7,719 nucleotides of DNA from Sulfurimonas sp. (GTDB lineage: Bacteria; Campylobacterota; Campylobacteria; Campylobacterales; Sulfurimonadaceae): contig JALWON010000072.1 in the NCBI GenBank assembly GCA_027083475.1, positions 1-7,719 of the forward strand, given 5' to 3'. Made by a program: the position numbers and the translations under genes. Below the pieces are notes generated by a model that was not told where the DNA came from, made no database searches, and was given only the letters and a program-made list of their open reading frames with translations. How positions within the stretch are numbered: position 1 is the stretch's first letter; every line of letters begins with the position of its first letter. Of this stretch, positions 5,022 to 7,719 are shown piece by piece.

Positions 5022-6303
5022 GTTACCAGAGCAGTCATACAAATATGTAACAGAAAACTCTCAAGAGTGCGATAGCCAGACAGCCTTTGTACTGACAGCA
5101 CAAAATGAAAAGTATTTAGCAAATGCGAAAGAAAATGGGGCACACTCTATTATAAACATAGAAGATATTGCTGAACTCTTTGGTGTCAATAAAATTAAAA
5201 TTGTAGGCATTACAGGAACAAACGGGAAAACAACAACAGCGAGTGCAATGTACTCCTTCTTACTTGATTTGGGGTATAAATGTGCCATGCAAGGTACGCG
5301 TGGACTCTTTATGAACGATAGTGTCGTAGAGGGAAAAACACTTACTACACCCTCAGTACTCAACACCTACAAGCATATTTATCAAGCGGTCAGTGCAGGC
5401 TGCGAGTATTTTATTATGGAAGTAAGTTCCCACGCAATTGTGCAAAAAAGAGTCGAAGGACTCACTTTTGCCTTAAAAATTTTAACAAATATCACACAAG
5501 ACCATTTAGATTATCATAAAACACTTGGTGAATACACAAGTGTGAAAAACTCCTTTTTTCAGGATGAGGGCAAAAAACTGATTAATCGAGATGAGGATAA
5601 GGCTGCATTTAATTTCAAAAATGCTTACACTTACAGCATAGAAAATCCTTCTACTTATAGATTGATGGCATACTCTTTAAATGATGGCAGCAGTGGAATT
5701 ATTCAACATTTTCAAGAAATAGTTCCCTTTACTGCTTCGACACATGGCTTTTTTAATTTGTATAATCTTATGGCGGCTATTAGTGGGGTACATCTTATAA
5801 CAGATAAAACACTTGAAGCAATAGCCGATGTAGTGGATAACTTTGCAGGGGTAAGTGGACGTATGGAGCAAGTGTGTCAAGCACCCAATGTGATTGTTGA
5901 TTTTGCACATACTCCAGATGGCATGCAGCAAGTGCTCAATGCTTTAAAAGAGAAAGAGCTTTTAGTTGTTTTTGGAGCAGGGGGAGACAGAGACCAAAGT
6001 AAACGCCCTTTGATGGGAAGAGTTGCTGCATCTTTAGCAAAAAGAGTCTATATTACGAGTGATAACCCAAGGCATGAAGACCCCGAGAAAATTGTGCAAG
6101 ATATTTTAGAGGGCATAGAAGATAAAACCAATGTCACAGTAGAACTCAACCGTAAAAAAGCGATAGAACTTGCACTCGATGCACAGGAGAATGAGGAAGT
6201 TGTTGTTATTCTTGGAAAGGGAGATGAAAATTACCAAATAATTTATGATGAAAAGCTCCCCTTTGATGATCGAGAAGTTGTAAGAGAGTTATTAAACCTT
6301 TAA
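5011..6303 (+). CDS. murE: UDP-N-acetylmuramoyl-L-alanyl-D-glutamate--2,6-diaminopimelate ligase (MurE)
   Basis: A cytoplasmic Mur ligase that adds meso-diaminopimelate to UDP-MurNAc-L-Ala-D-Glu using ATP (peptidoglycan precursor stage 3). Visible motifs are the P-loop GITGTNGKTTT (66-76), TTPS (112-115), MEVSSHA (136-142), TNITQDHLDYH (159-169), the probable carbamylated Lys179, GFFNLYNLMAA (246-256), GRME (283-286), VDFAHTPDGM (296-305) and GAGGDRDQSKRPLMG (322-336). DNPR (351-354), with Gly402 and Glu406 in GKGDENYQ, matches the m-DAP-binding set, so the substrate is DAP rather than lysine. At 430 aa it is shorter than E. coli MurE (495); the missing part is mainly the N-terminal UDP-binding domain, only about 62 residues before the P-loop region. 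The start must be TTG 5011: the preceding in-frame codon is a TGA, no ATG, GTG or TTG follows before the P-loop, and AAGG (4999-5002) is well placed. Confidence 0.95.
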   Translation: MKIELPEQSYKYVTENSQECDSQTAFVLTAQNEKYLANAKENGAHSIINIEDIAELFGVNKIKIVGITGTNGKTTTASAMYSFLLDLGYKCAMQGTRGLFMNDSVVEGKTLTTPSVLNTYKHIYQAVSAGCEYFIMEVSSHAIVQKRVEGLTFALKILTNITQDHLDYHKTLGEYTSVKNSFFQDEGKKLINRDEDKAAFNFKNAYTYSIENPSTYRLMAYSLNDGSSGIIQHFQEIVPFTASTHGFFNLYNLMAAISGVHLITDKTLEAIADVVDNFAGVSGRMEQVCQAPNVIVDFAHTPDGMQQVLNALKEKELLVVFGAGGDRDQSKRPLMGRVAASLAKRVYITSDNPRHEDPEKIVQDILEGIEDKTNVTVELNRKKAIELALDAQENEEVVVILGKGDENYQIIYDEKLPFDDREVVRELLNL

Positions 6304-6319
6304 AAAAAGGAGTTCACAG

Positions 6320-7063
6320 ATGAACCTAAAGAGTTTTTTATGGGAATATGGTGAAAAAGTTCCCGGATATGATGTTACAGTTGTGAATGAAAGAGAGGCA
6401 AGAGCTGCGGCAGGGATTCTCTTTATGCTTGGAATGAGTGTGATTTATTTGGGTATAGGGTATAACCATATCATCGTTGCGAGAGTCTATTTAGCATTTT
6501 TGTTTATAGATTTTACTGCCCGAGTTATGAGTCCTCGCTACTCTCCTTCTTTGCTCTTAGGCAAATTTTTTGTTCGTAATCAAAAACCAGAATATGTTGG
6601 CGGTTTACAAAAACGTTTTGCTTGGACTATTGGCTGGTTTATCTCTTGGCCAATGATGTACTGGTTTGTGTATCATTGGGATATTACCTTTTATAAGGTG
6701 CTTATTTGTGTGCTTTGTTTAAGTTTAATGTTTTTAGAGGCCGCTTTCTCGGTCTGTGTTGGTTGTATAATTTATAAAATGTTTGTGAACAAAAATCCTG
6801 AGCATTGCCCAGGAGGCACTTGTGAGTTGCAGCACAAAGACCCTGTACAAATTTACACACCTGTGCAAAAAATTATTGCTATCATTACAGCGTTAGGATT
6901 GAGTATAGGAACCTATTTATTTCTTGCTGATACAAAATCAGAGACATTTTTTGGTGCTTTTTTACATGAAGCTGTTTTAACAAAAGCACAACTCCAAAGA
7001 GAGAAAGACTTGCTTTTTGAACAAGAAGCGGCACGCGAGTTTGGCGAGGATGATGACTTTTAA
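6320..7063 (+). CDS. DUF4395-type integral membrane protein with cysteine pairs
   Basis: A 247-aa membrane protein whose pattern fits the DUF4395 family, of unknown function. About five hydrophobic segments are visible: 29-46, 50-66, 101-118, 123-150 and 182-202. Family-like features are PGYDVTVVNEREARAAAG (15-32), RVMSPRYSPSLLLGK (68-82), QKRFAWTIG (97-105) and the LEAAFSVCVGCIIYKMF stretch (139-155). Cys146 and Cys149 form a CxxC at the end of a membrane helix. Cys163 and Cys168 form a second pair in the following loop (CPGGTC). These could form disulfides or bind metal, which is inference. The C-terminus (about 220-247) is a charged, highly acidic helical tail, probably cytosolic. The ATG follows a strong AAGGAG (6307-6312) at 7 nt. 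It lies 16 nt after murE, so it is probably in the same transcript, although no functional link to peptidoglycan is evident. Confidence 0.75.
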   Translation: MNLKSFLWEYGEKVPGYDVTVVNEREARAAAGILFMLGMSVIYLGIGYNHIIVARVYLAFLFIDFTARVMSPRYSPSLLLGKFFVRNQKPEYVGGLQKRFAWTIGWFISWPMMYWFVYHWDITFYKVLICVLCLSLMFLEAAFSVCVGCIIYKMFVNKNPEHCPGGTCELQHKDPVQIYTPVQKIIAIITALGLSIGTYLFLADTKSETFFGAFLHEAVLTKAQLQREKDLLFEQEAAREFGEDDDF

Positions 7064-7108
7064 GCTTAAATTATAGAACTTAATTTTTGCTCTTATACAT
7101 AAATAGAG

Positions 7109-7123
7109 AATTTTTGCTATAAT
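7109..7123 (+). promoter_or_regulatory. Extended -10 promoter of the ferredoxin-panD unit
   Basis: A perfect TATAAT (7118-7123) is preceded directly by TGC (7115-7117), giving a TGnTATAAT extended -10, with a T5 run just upstream. No -35 box is at the right distance, as is usual for Campylobacterota sigma-70 promoters with T-rich upstream DNA. The expected transcription start is near 7130, leaving a leader of about 20 nt that holds AAGGA (7138-7142), 8 nt before the ATG at 7151. Confidence 0.72.
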
Positions 7124-7150
7124 TTCATCAAAAAATTAAGGAAAATTCTT

Positions 7151-7525
7151 ATGGGAATCCCTCAACCGGCATTTTATATGTTTAAGTGCGAGCAGTCAGC
7201 TCCTCCTGGCATGCCAAAACCATCATGCGTGACAAAAGATACACAAGATTTATTTCAACATTTAGCACAAACTCTTATGAAAGAGGGAATTATGGGAACA
7301 GTTCAGCCAATCCGTACAGGATGTATGAACCGTTGTCAAATGGGTCCTGTGATGCTTGTTGAACCAGGACATACGATGTATGCAGGTTTGACAAAAGAGA
7401 AAATTGACAGAATAGTTTCAGAGCATATTATCGGCGGGAATGTTGTCGATGAGTATGTGATTTCGCAAGAGATGTGGGATGCTCCAATAAGCCCAGCTGA
7501 TATGAAAAAACAGATGGGAATGTAA
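7151..7525 (+). CDS. Thioredoxin-fold (2Fe-2S) ferredoxin domain protein
   Basis: A 124-aa protein of the thioredoxin-like 2Fe-2S ferredoxin family (Shethna type), probably a cytosolic electron carrier or Fe-S sensor. Four cysteines match the family spacing: Cys13 and Cys26 (C-x12-C), then Cys58 and Cys62 in GCMNRCQMGP (C-x3-C), with 31 residues between the pairs. The segment MGPVMLVEPGHTMYAGLTKEKIDRIVSEHI (64-93) is the usual beta-hairpin plus helix after the last ligand. A C-terminal tail of about 30 residues (MWDAPISPADMKKQMGM) extends beyond the core. The redox partner is unknown. It is transcribed from the extended -10 promoter at 7118 and is followed 9 nt later by panD, so the two are probably co-transcribed. 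Confidence 0.88.
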   Translation: MGIPQPAFYMFKCEQSAPPGMPKPSCVTKDTQDLFQHLAQTLMKEGIMGTVQPIRTGCMNRCQMGPVMLVEPGHTMYAGLTKEKIDRIVSEHIIGGNVVDEYVISQEMWDAPISPADMKKQMGM

Positions 7526-7534
7526 GGCAAGTTT

Positions 7535-7719
7535 ATGACTATTGAAATGTTGTACAGTAAAATTCACCGTGCTACTGTTACAGATGCTAACTTAAATTAT
7601 GTTGGTTCTATAACCATAGATGAAGAACTTTTAGAAGCTTCAAACATGCGAGTTGGACAAAAAGTTGAGATTTTAAATATTAACAATGGTGAAAGGTTTT
7701 CGACATACATTATTTTGGG
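7535..7719 (+). CDS. panD: Aspartate 1-decarboxylase precursor, N-terminal part (partial)
   Basis: Pyruvoyl-dependent enzyme that makes beta-alanine from L-aspartate for pantothenate and CoA synthesis. Sixty-one complete codons lie in the window (about half of the usual 115-140 aa) and the 3' end is cut off. MLYSKIHRATVTDANLNYVGS holds the self-cleavage site Gly24-Ser25, where Ser25 becomes the pyruvoyl group. Lys9, His11, Tyr22, Arg54, Thr57 and Tyr58 (NGERFSTY) correspond to the E. coli active-site residues at the same numbers. The ATG at 7535 is preceded by AAGG (7524-7527), overlapping the ferredoxin stop codon, which suggests coupled translation. Start and identity are secure; the rest of the enzyme cannot be judged. 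Confidence 0.96.
   Translation, partial: MTIEMLYSKIHRATVTDANLNYVGSITIDEELLEASNMRVGQKVEILNINNGERFSTYIIL

Noticed and set aside
5061..5366. Minus-strand open frame of 101 codons inside murE
   Set aside because: It lies opposite the P-loop region of a certain gene, with no recognisable domain or ribosome binding site.
7068..7088. AAATTA...TAATTT hairpin with a T-run after the DUF4395 gene as a terminator
   Set aside because: The stem is only six A-T pairs and would be too weak. It also belongs to the T-rich sequence upstream of the next promoter.

Overview
The window is AT-rich bacterial chromosome. It looks like a member of the Campylobacterota (former Epsilonproteobacteria), most likely a Sulfurimonas-like or related free-living genus. 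The basis is the style of the RpoA, MurE and PanD proteins, the nifU-like / TPR / murE gene trio that I recall from Campylobacter and Helicobacter, and an extended -10 promoter with T-rich upstream sequence. Genus is inference. Every protein-coding gene I can support lies on the + strand.

Bases 1-2530 are the distal end of the large ribosomal protein operon: the 3' end of rpsM, then rpsK, rpsD, rpoA and rplQ, with gaps of 10-26 nt and ribosome binding sites that often overlap the preceding stop codon. A hairpin plus T-run closes the operon just after rplQ. A separately placed aldo/keto reductase gene with an intact catalytic tetrad follows (2568-3776).

Bases 3777-4138 hold no gene. Most of this gap is one 266-bp element (3779-4044). 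It is bounded by 31-nt inverted repeats matching at 30 of 31 positions. Its interior divides without leftover bases into a long hairpin arm, a 3-bp mini-hairpin and a second long hairpin arm, so on paper it folds as a closed four-way cloverleaf. Both long arms carry nearly the same 13-mer at the apex, in the same orientation. This is the most unusual thing in the window. It could be a MITE-like or palindromic dispersed repeat, or a structured RNA, and the sequence alone does not decide.

Bases 4139-7063 look like one transcription unit: a stand-alone NifU C-terminal-domain iron-sulfur protein, a TPR-like protein of unknown function, murE (peptidoglycan m-DAP ligase, TTG start overlapping the previous gene by 11 nt) and a DUF4395-type membrane protein. 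An extended -10 promoter then precedes a thioredoxin-fold 2Fe-2S ferredoxin gene and the 5' part of panD (aspartate 1-decarboxylase), which runs off the window end.

Most of the content is housekeeping: translation and transcription, Fe-S cluster handling, cell-wall precursor synthesis and pantothenate synthesis. No phage, CRISPR, toxin-antitoxin or tRNA/rRNA genes were seen.
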